A stretch of 55,471 nucleotides of DNA from Gammaproteobacteria bacterium. Its GTDB lineage: Bacteria > Pseudomonadota > Gammaproteobacteria > Enterobacterales > Alteromonadaceae. Of the stretch, positions 24,001-34,963 are shown in pieces; within the stretch, counting starts at the first letter, position 1; every line of letters starts with the position of its first letter. Below the pieces are notes generated by a model, which saw only the letters and a list, made by a program, of their open reading frames with translations, had not been told where the DNA came from and did no database searches. Both the position numbers and the translations under genes were made by a program. Where the stretch lies: assembly GCA_018825965.1 (NCBI GenBank), contig JAHKAA010000036.1, positions 1 to 55,471 of the forward strand. The letters run 5' to 3'.

Positions 24001-25512
24001 CAGACAGATTTGTCGTTGTTGCAGGATCTGAAAGTGCTGGTGGTGGATGATAACCAGCAATCACGACAAATTTTATCTGAAGTGATGCGTCATTATGGCT
24101 GTGAAGTGCATTTAGCCCACAGTGGTGAACAGGCGCTGGAGCTGTTGCAGCACAACAACAGTTATAAACTGGTGTTGCTGGACTGGTTGATGCCTGGGCT
24201 GGATGGCTGGCAAACAGCGGAAAAAATTCGCCAGATAGTACAGGGCCCTGATATGCCAGTGGTGATTATGGTAACAGCTCATGGCCGTGAATGTCTGGCG
24301 CAAAAACAGCAGGATGAACAGAGCCAACATCTGCTGAATGGTTTTATTGTCAAGCCTGTCACTCCAAGCCGTTTATTGGATGCTGTACTGGATGCGCTGG
24401 CTGGCAAGCAAATGTTTTCCAATGCACTGCAGGATGCAGCGCCACGACAAAGCCGTTTAAACGGTCTGCAACTGCTGCTGGTGGAAGACAATCCTACCAA
24501 TCAGATTGTCGCCTCTGAGTTATTGAGCCATGAAGGAGCTTTAGTGGATATAGCGCCTGGAGGCACTTTTGCTCTGGCTATGCTGGAACAACAGCCGGAT
24601 AAATATGATTTAGTGTTGATGGATATTCAGATGCCGGATATGGATGGTTATGAAACCACCAAACGTATTCGCAGCAAAGCCACTATGCTGACCTTACCTA
24701 TAGTGGCCATGACAGCCAATGCGATGCAATCGGATAAACAGGCTTGTCTGGATGCGGGCATGAACGATCATGTGGCTAAACCTTTTGCCATAGATACTCT
24801 GGTGAATACCATCTTAAAGTGGTCAAAAACTCCGGTTGACCCCAATAGAGTTGTAGAGGAAAAACAACTGCAGTTGCTCAATCCGGCTTTAGTGGACACT
24901 GCGTTACAACAAGGTGTGCAACTGAGATCTGCATTAAACCGCTTAGGGAATTCGGTGGCTGTGTATCATAAAACACTGAAGTCTTTTGTGATGGAGCTGG
25001 ATACTGCGCTGCTGAAGTTAAGAGATAAAAGCACCCGGTTAACAGAAAAAGAGCTGTATTTGCTGGCACATTCGCTGAAAGGCTCAGCCAGTTCCTTAGG
25101 TATTGTCTGTTTATCTGAACCTGCAGCTGCCATTGAGCGATCGATTAAACAAAAAACAGCCCTGGATTTACCCGGAGCTCTGTCGAGGTTTGTGGCGGAT
25201 GCCGAAGCTTTTGTTGCTTTTGCCCCACTATTATTGGCAGAAACAGCACCCGCAGCAGAACCGCCTTTTATGGCGGTAACGCTGACAGAAGCAGAACTGA
25301 CAGTGCAACTGGAACAACTGCAGCAGGCGCTGCACAGCTTTAATATGAGTGCTTTGGATCAGTTTGCTGTGCTGAAAAGCATGCTGCAAAACATCAATCC
25401 TGAGCGTGCAACACAACTGGAAAACGCTTTAGAGCAATTAAATTTTGCCCAGGCGCTGCTGTACACTGAACAGTATTCCGCTCAACTAAAAGGTGTATCT
25501 GATGAGTCCTGA
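21028..25512 (+). CDS. CHASE-PAS hybrid sensor histidine kinase with two receivers and Hpt
   Basis: A 1494-residue inner-membrane phosphorelay kinase. A first helix (about 12-30) and a second (about 315-335) enclose a periplasmic CHASE domain ([20 protein letters not shown]). At least two PAS domains follow (about 345-465 and 495-625), then a degenerate third. The kinase core has the HisKA box [19 protein letters not shown] with H767, N-box [15 protein letters not shown] and [15 protein letters not shown]1 (D1052, [11 protein letters not shown]) and REC2 (D1199, [11 protein letters not shown]) are followed by an Hpt domain ([14 protein letters not shown]1348). Every phosphorelay residue is present. 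The downstream receiver gene overlaps by 11 bp. The ligand of the CHASE domain is unknown. Confidence 0.95.
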   Translation: MAWLKRNLKQLIATLLPMLLFAAAGFWVSDYLQQRQQQQNLQRIQQSLEVKTSQLADAIAEKMTIYQYGLRGVRGAVLSAGAEDFRYANILAYSQSRDLATEFPGARGFGIIRKVTPDGLAQFLVEAEAENGDAFSFRQLKSHPHDLFVIQYIEPMADNEEAIGFDIASEQLRYQTALKAIRENKAVLTEPLTLVQAQNKKSQGFLLLMPVYLQGKAPESDLDRYQQLYGLAYAPLTIDEILSSIKMARAEQVQVEVFDIDFDPQQAFYTKTVTDTVLLDLQARHHLSIFGRDWQVRLQATPLFVAGLKLPEPQNMYYTSLGITALLIVIFAFVQLTFSRRLQLTRHRAVLAAIVENANEAVISTDQHGLISSWNPAAEQMFGYTESQAMGRTISELIVPATHLDEQRHLEQEVRKGQKIRYIQSVRQHQSGLLYPVSLNLSPILDETGQFIGCALTVNDISHIKQAEQKLQQANEELEHQVELRTAEIERVSALQHSILRNANYAIITADLDGLITSFNPAAEAMLQYKEAEVIGLYGPTLLHDPLEVAEYSQQLTAEMGHQVEADLTAFVEKTKQGQTDNREWTYIRKDGGRCPVYLSVTALLDQQNQVVGYLGIARDLTLQKELEFELALAKVSTEQSPDLVFWLDDAAQVIKANPAALACCTNQFSLADLALKLVGDRLQQLLQSTERKRSLQFETQFVDAAGVAIPLSASLSWIHFEQQDYFYLVARDRSEQHKRELELAQARQQADSANNAKSAFLATMSHEIRTPMNAILGMLQLVQQTSLTLRQEDYIRQTEIAAKSLLAILNDILDFSKVEAGKLEMDSHSFELASLMEDLGTILSANLGSKDLEVLYQFAEDLPALVVGDSLRLKQVLLNLTGNAIKFTDKGEVVVSLDVTERTAEAAKIKFKVQDTGIGMTEQQLALIFQSFSQAESSISRRYGGTGLGLAISKGLVELMGGQLSVQSTQGSGSSFEFELWFNCLSLNAAQTDLSLLQDLKVLVVDDNQQSRQILSEVMRHYGCEVHLAHSGEQALELLQHNNSYKLVLLDWLMPGLDGWQTAEKIRQIVQGPDMPVVIMVTAHGRECLAQKQQDEQSQHLLNGFIVKPVTPSRLLDAVLDALAGKQMFSNALQDAAPRQSRLNGLQLLLVEDNPTNQIVASELLSHEGALVDIAPGGTFALAMLEQQPDKYDLVLMDIQMPDMDGYETTKRIRSKATMLTLPIVAMTANAMQSDKQACLDAGMNDHVAKPFAIDTLVNTILKWSKTPVDPNRVVEEKQLQLLNPALVDTALQQGVQLRSALNRLGNSVAVYHKTLKSFVMELDTALLKLRDKSTRLTEKELYLLAHSLKGSASSLGIVCLSEPAAAIERSIKQKTALDLPGALSRFVADAEAFVAFAPLLLAETAPAAEPPFMAVTLTEAELTVQLEQLQQALHSFNMSALDQFAVLKSMLQNINPERATQLENALEQLNFAQALLYTEQYSAQLKGVSDES

Positions 25513-25936
25513 GCCGTTACAACCCAAAGCAAAAGTTCTGGTGGTGGATGACCAGCCGGTAAATATTCAGATCATTCATCAGATACTGAATGCCGACTAT
25601 CAGATTTTTATGGCCACATCAGGTGCTCAGGCGATTAGCCTTTGTCAAAGCAATCCACCTGATTTAATTCTGCTGGATGTGATGATGCCGGAACTGGATG
25701 GGTTAGCCACCTGCCGCCTGCTGAAACAGCAGCCACAACTGGCACAAATTCCGGTGATTTTTGTCACTGGTTTACATAGTCAGGAAGAAGAAAATCAATG
25801 CTGGCAAGCCGGTGGTGCTGACTTTGTCATTAAACCCGTGAATGCTGTGACTTTAAAACACCGGATAAAAAATCATTTGCAAATTAGGCAGTTAAGCGAT
25901 CTGGTGCACCAGTTAAAAAACGGGATCCCAGGCTAA
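25502..25936 (+). CDS. Single-domain response regulator
   Basis: A 144-residue stand-alone receiver: [19 protein letters not shown], phospho-acceptor in [13 protein letters not shown], and the conserved Lys in [15 protein letters not shown]. It has no output domain, so it is either a phosphate shuttle or acts by protein contact. ATG 25502 (AGGTG upstream) lies within the last codons of the hybrid kinase, giving coupled translation. Its stop overlaps the convergent WYL regulator stop by 4 bp, so no separate terminator exists between them. Confidence 0.9.
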   Translation: MSPEPLQPKAKVLVVDDQPVNIQIIHQILNADYQIFMATSGAQAISLCQSNPPDLILLDVMMPELDGLATCRLLKQQPQLAQIPVIFVTGLHSQEEENQCWQAGGADFVIKPVNAVTLKHRIKNHLQIRQLSDLVHQLKNGIPG

Positions 25937-26868
25937 GGGGGAGAAGAATACAAAGCCAAAATAGCCTGGCTTTGTTGTCGCAGCTCCTGTTTTAGTTCTT
26001 CCGGAGCCTGCACTTTAGCTGCTGTGCCAAGGGACAATAACCAGCAGGCTAATACGGACCAACTGCTGCAGTTGATGGTCATCAGCACCCCTTCAGTCTG
26101 CTGCTGTTCTGAGGTGATGCCTTGCCACCATTCCCGTCTGGCTCTGTCTGCCGCTGCATGGGCAAATACTACTTTTGCAGTCAGTTGAGCTGGTGTTGAG
26201 CCATGCTGTAAAAAGTCTTTGGCGTCAAAGTTGGTTCTGGCTTTAAATAATTCGCTGTGTAATTGCAGGTTCTGTATGCGGTCGGTACGAAAATCGCGGA
26301 AGTCCTGCCTTAATCTGCACCAGGCAATCAAATGCCAGCGGCCAAGGTAAAACACTAAACCTGCAGCTTCCACTAATCGGCTGCTTTGGGTTTGGCTGAC
26401 GTTCTGGTAGTCAAAGCTCAACAGTTGTTGCCGTGCTATGGCCTGTTGCAATACTGACAAATCGGCCTGTTGTGGGTGTTCAGTGGCAGGTGTTGCCATA
26501 CCTTTAGCCAGAACTTCCAGCCTGTGTTTGGCCGCATTGGGTAATACAGCTTTGATTTTATCCAAAGCAGACTGCATTTTTTCGTTGTAGCTATGAGTGG
26601 TCATACGCTGCGCCAGCATCACACCGGTTGAAAGCGCGTAAGCTTCCTGTTCAGAAAAATTCACTGGCGGCAGCAGATAACCTTTCATCAGGCTATAACC
26701 CACGCCAGCTTCCGCCAGAATAGGTACTCCGGCTTCACCCAAAGCAGCAATATCACGGTAAATAGTACGAACACTTAAGCCAAAATGTTCTGCCATGGCT
26801 TCTGCTGTGCAAGTACGACGGCTTTGTAAATACAAAATCAGCGCCAGCAGGCGATCAATACGGTTCAT
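25933..26868 (-). CDS. YafY/PafBC-type HTH-WYL transcriptional regulator
   Basis: A 311-residue regulator: an N-terminal HTH_11-type helix-turn-helix (MNRIDRLLALILYLQSRRTC, then FGLSVRTIYRDIAALGEAGV), a long central helical region, and a WYL domain (about 145-225, LLSFDYQNVSQTQ, GLVFYLGRWHLIAWCRLRQDFRDFRTDRI). WYL domains bind nucleic acids or small effectors. The NTF2-like gene 22 bp upstream is co-directional and likely its operon partner. Such regulators often sit beside small enzymes they control. Confidence 0.9.
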   Translation of the reverse strand: MNRIDRLLALILYLQSRRTCTAEAMAEHFGLSVRTIYRDIAALGEAGVPILAEAGVGYSLMKGYLLPPVNFSEQEAYALSTGVMLAQRMTTHSYNEKMQSALDKIKAVLPNAAKHRLEVLAKGMATPATEHPQQADLSVLQQAIARQQLLSFDYQNVSQTQSSRLVEAAGLVFYLGRWHLIAWCRLRQDFRDFRTDRIQNLQLHSELFKARTNFDAKDFLQHGSTPAQLTAKVVFAHAAADRARREWWQGITSEQQQTEGVLMTINCSSWSVLACWLLSLGTAAKVQAPEELKQELRQQSQAILALYSSPP

Positions 26869-26890
26869 CTGTCTCTCATACTATGGGCGC

Positions 26891-27214
26891 TTAACGGATC
26901 ATCAGACGGCTGATTTTGCCATCCTGCAAAGCAAATACATAGTGCAGTTGTATGGGGCTGCCCTGAAAGGAGCCTGATACCCGTGTTTTCACCCAAACCT
27001 CTCCATAACTGCGTTGTGCTGTGAGCACCTGAACTTCTGGTTGGTACTTTTGTTGGGTATGTTGCAACCAGTGTCTGATGGATTCCAGCCCTGTTAATTG
27101 TTGGCCTTCGTCAAAGACTGAAGCGTCCGGGTCAAAACACTCTGCTGCCAGTTGATTATTCCTGGCATTAGTAGCTGAAAAATAACGATCAATTGCGGTA
27201 TCTAACACAGTCAT
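26891..27214 (-). CDS. SnoaL/NTF2-like small protein
   Basis: A 107-residue single-domain protein with the NTF2-like fold signature: opening helix AIDRYFSATNARNNQLAAECFDPDA, SIRHWLQHTQQKY, and a final strand pair VFALQDGKISRLMI. Family members are small isomerases, hydrolases or ligand-binding proteins, and the substrate cannot be assigned. AGGAG six to seven bases before the ATG supports the start. It precedes the WYL regulator in the same direction. Confidence 0.85.
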   Translation of the reverse strand: MTVLDTAIDRYFSATNARNNQLAAECFDPDASVFDEGQQLTGLESIRHWLQHTQQKYQPEVQVLTAQRSYGEVWVKTRVSGSFQGSPIQLHYVFALQDGKISRLMIR

Positions 27215-27530
27215 GATGCGCTCCTTTTACTTGACCGCTTCAGGGTAGCAACTCAGACTGACAACTGTATGTCAGTAGGGAGTGTGGTGCTGCCAGAAAA
27301 AATTCGTTAGCAGATACACTATTAGCTATTGTTGGCCAAAAGTTGGATGTCAGTAGCAAGACAGCCGCTGTTCAATTGATCCTTTTGTCTTTTATCGCTG
27401 TAAACAGACGTCTGAACGAATGTCAGACCATCTTTACTCAATCTTGACATTCGCTTCATTGCAGCGCTTTACAGGCTGAATTAGAGTAGGCCCGTTTTAC
27501 TAAACCTAAATTTTGTTACAGGGATTGATT
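27215..27530. promoter_or_regulatory. Divergent control region with repeated TGTCA/TGACA motifs
   Basis: No gene is seen in this gap between the NTF2-like gene and the mdtA-like gene. It contains ACTGACA-6-TGTCAGT (27257-27263 with 27270-27276) and a second inverted pair CGAATGTCA/TGACATTCG (27417-27425 with 27445-27453). A third ATGTCAGTAG at 27348 repeats the one at 27269. These are likely regulator sites for the efflux operon and/or the divergent pair. Confidence 0.45.
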
Positions 27531-28721
27531 ATGTCTTTGCTGAAAAAGCCTTTTGTTTTAGCTGCTGGCCTGGCTGTTGCCGTTGCTGCTGTATATTGGT
27601 TCTGGCCTGGAGCTGAATCTGCTGCTGCCGGTAAACCTAGTGCAGGGCAAAGACAGGGTGGCCCGCGTTCAGCTGGTGCTGCGACTAATCCATGGGCTAT
27701 GCCTGTGCCTGTCAGGGTGATTGAAGCGAGATCCACAGATTTAAAAGTGCAGATTAAAGCCATAGGCACAGTCACTCCACTGAATAGCGTATTGGTGCAA
27801 AGCCGGGTGTCTGGCCCTCTGCAGCAGCTGTATTTTAAAGAAGGTGAAAAAGTAGAGGCTGGCCAGTTGCTGGCGCAGATCGATCCAGCCGATTACAAAA
27901 CAGCACTGGCGCAGGTGCAGGGCCAAAAAGAGCAAAATGTCGCTCTGCTGAAAAGTGCAGAACAGGATTTAGCACGTTTTGCCAAACTCAAAGAGCAAAA
28001 CACCATAGCGGCGCAACAAATGAATGCACAGCAAGCTTTAGTGAATCAACTGAAGGGCGCTATTAAGTCGAATCAGGCTGCCATAGATGCTGCCGCTTTA
28101 CAGTTGTCTTACACCCAAATTAAAGCGCCTATCAGTGGCCGTTTAGGTTTGCGGGCTGTTGACCCTGGCAATTTGATCCAGGCCAATAGTGCCGAAGGTA
28201 TAGTCACTATTACCCAAAGCTCGCCTATAGCTGTGGTTTTTACCATTCCGGAAACTCAGTTACAGCAAGTGCGTAGCGCTTTCCGTGGTGGTGTCGCTTT
28301 GTCGGTGGAAGCCTGGGACAGAGCTGAACAAATGCCATTAGCCAAGGGCACTTTAACCACTCTGGATAACCAGATTGATATAGCCACTGGTACTTTGAAG
28401 TTAAAGGCAGAATTTGCCAATCAGAACGAAGAGTTATTCCCGAATCAGTTTGTTAATGTGCGTTTAAATGTGGCGGTGCAAAACGCTGCTGTGACTATTC
28501 CGCAGGATGCTGTGCAGTACGGCGCTCAGGGCACTTATGTGTATATGATCGACGACAAGAACAAAGCGCAAATCCGCGTGCTGAAATTAGGCGCTGTAGA
28601 TAACGGCTTGGTTGCGGTAGAAGAAGGCTTAAAGGCAGGCGATAAAGTAGTGCTGGAAGGTTTAGACCGTTTACGGCCTGATCGTGATGTTGAGGTGATC
28701 CAGGACGCTTCTGAGGGGTAA
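27531..28721 (+). CDS. mdtA: RND efflux periplasmic adaptor, MdtA-like
   Basis: A 396-residue membrane fusion protein. One N-terminal membrane segment (about 7-25) is followed by a Pro/Gly/Ala-rich stretch and then the barrel-sandwich hybrid (TVTPLNSVLVQSRVSGPL, EGEKVEAGQLLAQIDPADY). A coiled-coil hairpin (about 125-185), the second lipoyl half (KAPISGRLGLRAVDPGN) and the beta-barrel and proximal domains complete it. The sequence is MdtA-like throughout. It links the inner-membrane RND pair MdtBC to an outer-membrane TolC channel, not encoded here. The start is ATG 27531 (CAGGGA upstream). An in-frame TTG 18 bases earlier is unlikely. The mdtB-like start follows directly on its stop. Confidence 0.9.
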   Translation: MSLLKKPFVLAAGLAVAVAAVYWFWPGAESAAAGKPSAGQRQGGPRSAGAATNPWAMPVPVRVIEARSTDLKVQIKAIGTVTPLNSVLVQSRVSGPLQQLYFKEGEKVEAGQLLAQIDPADYKTALAQVQGQKEQNVALLKSAEQDLARFAKLKEQNTIAAQQMNAQQALVNQLKGAIKSNQAAIDAAALQLSYTQIKAPISGRLGLRAVDPGNLIQANSAEGIVTITQSSPIAVVFTIPETQLQQVRSAFRGGVALSVEAWDRAEQMPLAKGTLTTLDNQIDIATGTLKLKAEFANQNEELFPNQFVNVRLNVAVQNAAVTIPQDAVQYGAQGTYVYMIDDKNKAQIRVLKLGAVDNGLVAVEEGLKAGDKVVLEGLDRLRPDRDVEVIQDASEG

Positions 28722-31700
28722 ATGATGAACCTGTCCAAGCCTTTTATATTACGCCCTGTTGCCACCTCATTATTGATGTTGGCTATTTTAATTGCCGGTA
28801 TTTTAAGTTGGCGTTTATTGCCTGTGGCTGCATTGCCGCAGGTAGATTACCCTATTATTCAGGTGTTTAGCTTTAACCCCGGCGCCAGCCCTGACATTAT
28901 GGCGCGCACTGTCACTGCGCCTTTGGAGCGGCGTTTAGGCCAAATTCCCGGCTTAAAACAAATGTCGTCCAATAGCTCTGCCGGCGCCTCTGTCATTACT
29001 TTGCAGTTTGCCTTAGTGGTGGATATGGGCGTGGCAGAGCAGGAAGTGCAGGCTGCTATTAATACGGCTTCTTCGTTATTACCCAATGACTTACCTACAC
29101 CTCCTGTCTACCGCAAGGTGAATCCGGCCGATGCACCTATTCTGACTTTAGCTGTCAGCTCAGATACTTTACCTTTGCCAGCAGTGTACGATTTAGTCGA
29201 CACCCGTATGGCACAAAAGTTAGCTCAGCTGACTGGGGTGGGTATGGTCAGTCTGGCTGGTGGTCAGCGCCCTGCGATTAGAGTAAAAGCCAATCCTGCT
29301 GCTTTGGCCAGTCTGAATTTAAGTGTGGAAAGTTTGCGTACCGCTATAGCTGCGGCTAATACCAATCAGCCAAAAGGCAGTTTTGATGGGGCTTTTCGCT
29401 CCACTATGCTTGAAGCCAATGATCAAATCCGCAGTACAGAGGAATACAAAGAGCTGATAGTTGCCTACCGCGAAGGGGCACCTATCCGCTTAAAAGATGT
29501 GGCCAAAATTGAAGATGGCGCTGAAGACAGATTTCTTGCCGCCTGGGCCAATCAGCAAGCCGCTGTATTAGTTAATATTCAGCGCCAACCCGGTGCCAAT
29601 GTGATTGATGTGGCGGACAGGGTGCAGGAATTATTGCCACAACTGACGGCTACTATGCCTGCTGCTGTAAAAGTCGAAGTCTTAACAGACCGCACTCACA
29701 GTATTAGGTCTTCAGTGCGTGATGTGCAAAAAGAACTGATCTTCGCCATAGTGCTGGTGGTACTGGTCACTTTTGCTTTTTTACGCAGCATTCCCGCCAC
29801 TATTATTCCCAGTCTGGCTGTGCCTTTGTCCTTGATTGGTACTTTTGCTGTGATGGTGTTATTAGATTTTTCGGTCAATAACCTGACCTTAATGGCGCTG
29901 ACCATAGCCACAGGTTTTGTGGTGGATGACGCCATAGTGATGCTGGAAAACGTAGCGCGGCACCGTGAACAGGGTGCTTCTCCTATGGAAGCTGCACTGA
30001 AAGGTGCCAAAGAAATTGGTTTTACGCTGATTTCACTGACTTTCTCGCTGATCGCAGTATTGATCCCTCTGCTCTTTATGGCGGATGTGGTCGGCCGGTT
30101 GTTTTTTGAATTTGCCGTCACTTTGGCTGTGGCTATTCTGATCTCTCTGGTGGTGTCTTTAACACTAACGCCAATGCTTTGTGCCCGCCTCTTAAAAACC
30201 TTGCCAGAACATAAAAATAAAGATGGCCTGATGGACCGCATTATTGCTTCGTATGGCCGTGGTTTGCAGTGGGTATTACGCCATCAAACCTTAGCTATGT
30301 TCAGTATGCTGGCGACTGTGGCCTTAACAGCATTGTTGTATCTGGCTGTGCCTAAAGGCTTTTTCCCTGTGCAGGACAGTGGTGTGATCCAGGTCGTGAC
30401 TGAAGCGCCACAGGATATCTCCTTCCAGGCCATGGCGTCACGGCAGCAGGAGTTGGCAGAAAATATTCTGCAGCATCCGGATGTCAGCAGTTTGTCGTCT
30501 TTTATTGGGGTGGATGGCAGCAATACCAGCATCAACAGTGGCCGTATCCAGATCAACCTGAAACAGCATGGCGAACGGGATTTGTCGGCCATGGACGTGA
30601 TCCGTCAACTGGAGCAACAAGTGCTGGCTGTGCCCGGCATTAAAGGCTGGTTTCAGCCGGTGCAGGAATTGAGTATTGAAGACAGAGTCAGCCGTACTCA
30701 ATATCAGTTCAGCTTAACCACACCGGATCAGGAGGTGCTGAATCAGTGGCTACCGGATTTAGTCGAAGCCTTGCAGCAACGACCTGAATTATCTGAAGTA
30801 GCCCATGATTTACAGCAACAGGGTTTGCAGGCTTATATCGACATAGACCGCACAGCGGCTGCACGTTTGGGTATTAATGTGTCGCAAATCAGTACTGTGT
30901 TGCAAAGCGCCTATAGCCAGCGTCAGGTGACGACCTTATTTACTCAGGCCAACCAGTATCGTGTGATTTTGGAAGTCGACCCGGATCAAATTAAGGGTGT
31001 TGATGCGCTGGATAAACTCTATATCAGCTCAGGTTCCGGCACTCCTGTGCCGCTGTCTGCTGTGGCCAAAGTGACACAAAGACCAGCTAAGTTATTGATT
31101 AACCATCAGGGCCAGTTCCCGTCCGTGACTTTGTCTTTTAATCTGGCAGAAGGGTATTCGCTGGGTGAAGCTGTGGCTGCTATTGAAGAAGTGCAGCAAC
31201 AATTACAACTGCCTGCTGAAGTGGAACTGACGTTCCAGGGCGCTGCTGAAGCCTTTAGGGCGTCTTTAAGTAATACACTTTGGCTGGTGCTGGCTGCTGT
31301 GGTCACTATGTATATAGTGCTGGGTATTTTGTACGAAAGCTTGATTCACCCGGTCACCATATTGTCGACTTTGCCTTCAGCCACAGTGGGCGCTTTATTG
31401 GCGCTGCTGATGGCCGATCAGCCGCTGGATTTAATAGCTGTGATTGGCATAGTGCTGCTGATAGGGTTGGTGAAGAAAAACGGCATTATGATGGTCGACT
31501 TTGCGCTGGATGCACAGCGTAATCAGGGCTTGTCGCCAACTGATGCTATTTATCAGGCGGCTTTAATGCGTTTCCGGCCCATTTTAATGACCACGCTTGC
31601 GGCGTTATTTGGTGCTGTGCCCTTGCTGTTGGCCAGTGGTTCAGGCGCTGAGTTACGCCAGCCTTTAGGTTTGGTGATGGTGGGTGGTTTATTGGTCAGT

Positions 31701-31814
31701 CAGGTGCTGACGCTTTTTACCACTCCAGTGGTGTATTTATGGTTTGATCGCCATTTCAGCGGCACAGAAAGTAGCAAAGAAAGTGTGGTGGCAGCTGAGG
31801 CTAAAGTGCTATGA
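28722..31814 (+). CDS. mdtB: RND efflux permease, MdtB-like
   Basis: A 1030-residue inner-membrane proton/drug antiporter subunit. Twelve transmembrane helices enclose two large periplasmic loops. Its sequence tracks E. coli MdtB closely: [60 protein letters not shown] (with the buried Asp pair of helix 4 in [12 protein letters not shown]). In the E. coli MdtABC complex two MdtB assemble with one MdtC. The start is one of two adjacent ATGs (28722, 28725) behind GAGGGG. The stop overlaps the next start by 4 bp (ATGA), so stoichiometric coupled translation is likely. Confidence 0.92.
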   Translation: MMNLSKPFILRPVATSLLMLAILIAGILSWRLLPVAALPQVDYPIIQVFSFNPGASPDIMARTVTAPLERRLGQIPGLKQMSSNSSAGASVITLQFALVVDMGVAEQEVQAAINTASSLLPNDLPTPPVYRKVNPADAPILTLAVSSDTLPLPAVYDLVDTRMAQKLAQLTGVGMVSLAGGQRPAIRVKANPAALASLNLSVESLRTAIAAANTNQPKGSFDGAFRSTMLEANDQIRSTEEYKELIVAYREGAPIRLKDVAKIEDGAEDRFLAAWANQQAAVLVNIQRQPGANVIDVADRVQELLPQLTATMPAAVKVEVLTDRTHSIRSSVRDVQKELIFAIVLVVLVTFAFLRSIPATIIPSLAVPLSLIGTFAVMVLLDFSVNNLTLMALTIATGFVVDDAIVMLENVARHREQGASPMEAALKGAKEIGFTLISLTFSLIAVLIPLLFMADVVGRLFFEFAVTLAVAILISLVVSLTLTPMLCARLLKTLPEHKNKDGLMDRIIASYGRGLQWVLRHQTLAMFSMLATVALTALLYLAVPKGFFPVQDSGVIQVVTEAPQDISFQAMASRQQELAENILQHPDVSSLSSFIGVDGSNTSINSGRIQINLKQHGERDLSAMDVIRQLEQQVLAVPGIKGWFQPVQELSIEDRVSRTQYQFSLTTPDQEVLNQWLPDLVEALQQRPELSEVAHDLQQQGLQAYIDIDRTAAARLGINVSQISTVLQSAYSQRQVTTLFTQANQYRVILEVDPDQIKGVDALDKLYISSGSGTPVPLSAVAKVTQRPAKLLINHQGQFPSVTLSFNLAEGYSLGEAVAAIEEVQQQLQLPAEVELTFQGAAEAFRASLSNTLWLVLAAVVTMYIVLGILYESLIHPVTILSTLPSATVGALLALLMADQPLDLIAVIGIVLLIGLVKKNGIMMVDFALDAQRNQGLSPTDAIYQAALMRFRPILMTTLAALFGAVPLLLASGSGAELRQPLGLVMVGGLLVSQVLTLFTTPVVYLWFDRHFSGTESSKESVVAAEAKVL

Positions 31815-34800
31815 ATTTAGCTTTGCCTTTTATTCAGCGTCCTGTAGCCAGTGGCTTAATTGCCACTGCTATTTTGTTGCTCGGTTTTTTGTGCTGGCGT
31901 TTATTGCCGGTATCGCCTTTGCCTGCAGTCGATTTCCCTATGATAGTGGTCACGGCCAGTTTACCAGGTGCCAGCCCTGAAAGTATGGCCTCTACTGTGG
32001 CGACTCCGCTGGAGCGGGCTTTAGGCAGCATTGCCGGTATTAACCGTATTAGTTCCAGCAGTAATCAGGGCTCAGCGCAAATCAGACTGGAGTTTGATTT
32101 GGACCGTAATGTGGATGAAGCGGCTCGTGAAGTGCAGGCTGCTATTAATGCGGCCCGCAGCCAGTTGCCCTCCGGTATGCCCCGTAATCCAAGTTACCGT
32201 AAATTTAACCCGTCACAAGCTCCTGTAATGGCGCTGGCCTTAAGTTCACAACATTTAGCGTCCAGTGCTTTATACGATGCGGCTTCTACTGTATTGGCGC
32301 AAAAACTGGCCGCTATTAATGGTGTGGGCGAAGTGGAAGTGACAGGGGCTTCATTGCCTGCAGTGCGGGTGCAGCTCAATCCCGGCATGTTGACGCACTA
32401 TGGTGTGGCTTTGGATGAAGTGCGTGCAGCCATCAGTGGTGCTAATGCTGCTGTGCCTTTGGGTGTATTGGAAAGCGACGATCAGCGCTGGCAACTGGCC
32501 ACCAGTCAAACTTTACGTCAAGCTTCAGATTATCAGTCCCTGGTGGTGAAGTATGTCCAGGGTGCTCCTATTCGTTTATCTGATGTGGCTTTGGTGACAG
32601 ACTCTACTGAAAACCGCTACAGCGCAGGTTTTCATAACGATAAAAATGCCGTGATTTTGTTAGTCAGCCGCCGTACCGGTGCCAATATAGTGGAAACCAT
32701 AGATGCCATTTATCAGCAAATGCCGCTGTTGCAGGCGCTGATACCAGCAGACGCTGATTTAGCTGTGGTGATGGACCGCAGTCCGGTGATCCGCGCCACT
32801 TTAACTGAAGCTCAAATCAGTTTATTGATTGCTGTAGTGCTGGTGGTATTGGTGGTTTGGGCCTTTTTAGGCAGCTTACGTAGTGCTTTGATCCCAAGTC
32901 TGGCTATTCCTGTGTCTTTGGTTGGCTCTTTTATCGTCATGTATCTTTGTGATTTTTCACTGAATAATTTGTCGGTGATGGCGCTTATTGTTGCCACAGG
33001 TTTGGTGGTGGATGACGCCATAGTGGTGGTCGAAAATATTAAACGTCATATAGAGCGGGGTTTAACGCCTTTAGCTGCGGCGCGGCAAGGCGCCTCTGAA
33101 GTGGGTTTTACCTTGCTGGCGATGAACCTGGCTTTGGTGGTTATATTCCTGTCGATTTTATTTATGGGGGGGGTGGTTGAGCGTTTATTCCGCGAGTTTT
33201 CCATCACCCTGGCTGCTGCTATGACCATTAGTCTGGTGGTGTCTTTAACTCTGACTCCCAGCCTGTCGGCGCTGCTGCTCAAAGCGAAAAAGCCGGGTGA
33301 AGGGGAAGCCGGAGCTTTTCATAGATTTCAGCACAAGTACCACAACAGTGTGAATTGGAGCTTAAGTCATTACCGCTGGGTTCTGGCTGCTTTAGTGCTG
33401 CTGTTTGCCGCTAATGCCTGGTTGTACAAACAGGTTCCTACAGGTTTATTACCCAATCAGGATACGGGGCAACTGAATGGTTTTGTCCGTGGTGATGATG
33501 GTTTTTCGTTTCAGATTATGCAGCCCAAAATTGAAGCCTTCCGTCAGCATATTTTAAAAGACCCGGCCATAGCAGACGTCACAGGCTCCAGCGGTGGTGA
33601 TACAGGGATCAGCAACAGTTGGATGAGAGTGCGGTTAAAACCTTTGGCTGAACGTAAAGTTTCGGCGCAACAGGTGGTGGACAGGATCAGAGCCACAGCA
33701 CCTAAAGTTCCAGGTGGCATGCTGTTTTTAAATGTGGATCAGGATATTCGTTTGTCTTCACCTTTTGGCCGCAGTGACTACGAGCTGATGATGTTGTCTG
33801 GTGATCTGCAATTGCTGCGTAAATGGAGCAAACAGGTTGCAGAAAAAATGCAGGAACTGCCGGAGCTGGTGGATGTAGACACCCCCAGTGGTGAAGATGC
33901 ACAGCAAATTTCTTTAACCATAGACAGGGAAGCGGCGCAGCGCTTGGGTGTGGATATGCGTACTATTGCCACCTTGCTGAATAACTCCTTTTCGCAGCGT
34001 CAGGTCGCTACTTTGTATGATGAGATGAACCAGTATAGGGTAGTGATGGAATTGACGCCCGGCTACACAGCTCAACCGGAAGTTCTGAAGCAACTGCAGC
34101 TGGTGACAGCAGATGGCAGCCGGGTGCCCTTGTCCAGTATTGCCAGTTATCAGTACAGTCTGGCTAATGATCGTATCCGCCACGATGATCAGTTTGCGTC
34201 TGTTGGTATAGGTTATAGTCTGGCGCCTGGTGTAACTTTGCAGCAAGCTTCTGCGGCTATCGATCAGGTATTGGCTCGTTTGATGGTGCCCACAGGCATT
34301 CATACCATCAATGGTGAAGATCAACGGAACGCTATGTTTAAAACCGGCGATCAGCTTTGGTTGATCATTGGTGTGATTTTAACAGTCTATCTGCTGCTGG
34401 GTGTGTTGTATGAAAGTACTATTCAGCCAATCACTATTTTATCTACCTTACCTTGTGCTGGTTTAGGGGCTTTGCTGGCGCTTTATGTCAGCAATACCGA
34501 CTTTAACCTGATCGCTTTGCTGGGGCTGTTTTTGCTGATCGGCATAGTGATGAAAAACGCCATCTTGCTGGTCGATTTTGCCTTACATGCTGAACGCGAT
34601 CTCGGTTTATCAGCCAAAGAGGCGGTCGCTTTGGCGGCAGCACAACGTTTGCGGCCTATTTTAATGACCAACTTCGCGGCTTTATTAGGGGCAGTGCCTT
34701 TGCTTTTTGGTATGGGCGAAGGCTCAGAACTACGCCAGCCTTTGGGCATTACCATAGTAGGTGGTTTGCTGGTTAGTCAGTTATTAACACTCTACAGCAC

Positions 34801-34897
34801 CCCAGCTGTGTATCTGGCATTAAGTAAATTCCGGCGGAAAACAGCAGAAGAGCAGTTGCTGCCTGAGTATAGCAACGAAAAAAAGGCTGAGGTTTAA
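31811..34897 (+). CDS. mdtC: RND efflux permease, MdtC-like
   Basis: A 1028-residue partner permease. The N-terminus [20 protein letters not shown] and [20 protein letters not shown], plus [20 protein letters not shown], correspond to MdtC rather than MdtB (compare YRKxNPSDAPIM). The helix-4 charge pair is present ([14 protein letters not shown]). It is translationally coupled to the mdtB-like gene by an ATGA overlap. No outer-membrane factor or BaeSR-type two-component system lies in the window, unlike the enterobacterial operon. Expected substrates (bile-salt-like detergents, novobiocin-type compounds) are inferred from the family. Confidence 0.92.
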   Translation: MNLALPFIQRPVASGLIATAILLLGFLCWRLLPVSPLPAVDFPMIVVTASLPGASPESMASTVATPLERALGSIAGINRISSSSNQGSAQIRLEFDLDRNVDEAAREVQAAINAARSQLPSGMPRNPSYRKFNPSQAPVMALALSSQHLASSALYDAASTVLAQKLAAINGVGEVEVTGASLPAVRVQLNPGMLTHYGVALDEVRAAISGANAAVPLGVLESDDQRWQLATSQTLRQASDYQSLVVKYVQGAPIRLSDVALVTDSTENRYSAGFHNDKNAVILLVSRRTGANIVETIDAIYQQMPLLQALIPADADLAVVMDRSPVIRATLTEAQISLLIAVVLVVLVVWAFLGSLRSALIPSLAIPVSLVGSFIVMYLCDFSLNNLSVMALIVATGLVVDDAIVVVENIKRHIERGLTPLAAARQGASEVGFTLLAMNLALVVIFLSILFMGGVVERLFREFSITLAAAMTISLVVSLTLTPSLSALLLKAKKPGEGEAGAFHRFQHKYHNSVNWSLSHYRWVLAALVLLFAANAWLYKQVPTGLLPNQDTGQLNGFVRGDDGFSFQIMQPKIEAFRQHILKDPAIADVTGSSGGDTGISNSWMRVRLKPLAERKVSAQQVVDRIRATAPKVPGGMLFLNVDQDIRLSSPFGRSDYELMMLSGDLQLLRKWSKQVAEKMQELPELVDVDTPSGEDAQQISLTIDREAAQRLGVDMRTIATLLNNSFSQRQVATLYDEMNQYRVVMELTPGYTAQPEVLKQLQLVTADGSRVPLSSIASYQYSLANDRIRHDDQFASVGIGYSLAPGVTLQQASAAIDQVLARLMVPTGIHTINGEDQRNAMFKTGDQLWLIIGVILTVYLLLGVLYESTIQPITILSTLPCAGLGALLALYVSNTDFNLIALLGLFLLIGIVMKNAILLVDFALHAERDLGLSAKEAVALAAAQRLRPILMTNFAALLGAVPLLFGMGEGSELRQPLGITIVGGLLVSQLLTLYSTPAVYLALSKFRRKTAEEQLLPEYSNEKKAEV

Positions 34898-34952
34898 CTC
34901 AGCCTGAGGCATAAAATGGGCAAGGCCAACCGGGAAAACAACTGCCTTGCCC
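34884..34952. terminator. Paired stem-loops between convergent mdtC-like and FHS genes
   Basis: AGGCTGAG/CTCAGCCT (34884-34891 with 34898-34905) spans the mdtC stop, and GGGCAAGG/CCTTGCCC (34918-34925 with 34945-34952) follows. Neither has a clear T run. They are presumably a two-way transcription end. Confidence 0.5.
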
Positions 34953-34963
34953 CGGCTTGCGCC

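Noticed and set aside
29696..30241. Antisense open frame of 181 codons inside the mdtB-like gene
   Set aside because: Low-complexity Ser/Thr/Lys/Ile composition opposite membrane helices is typical of a shadow frame.
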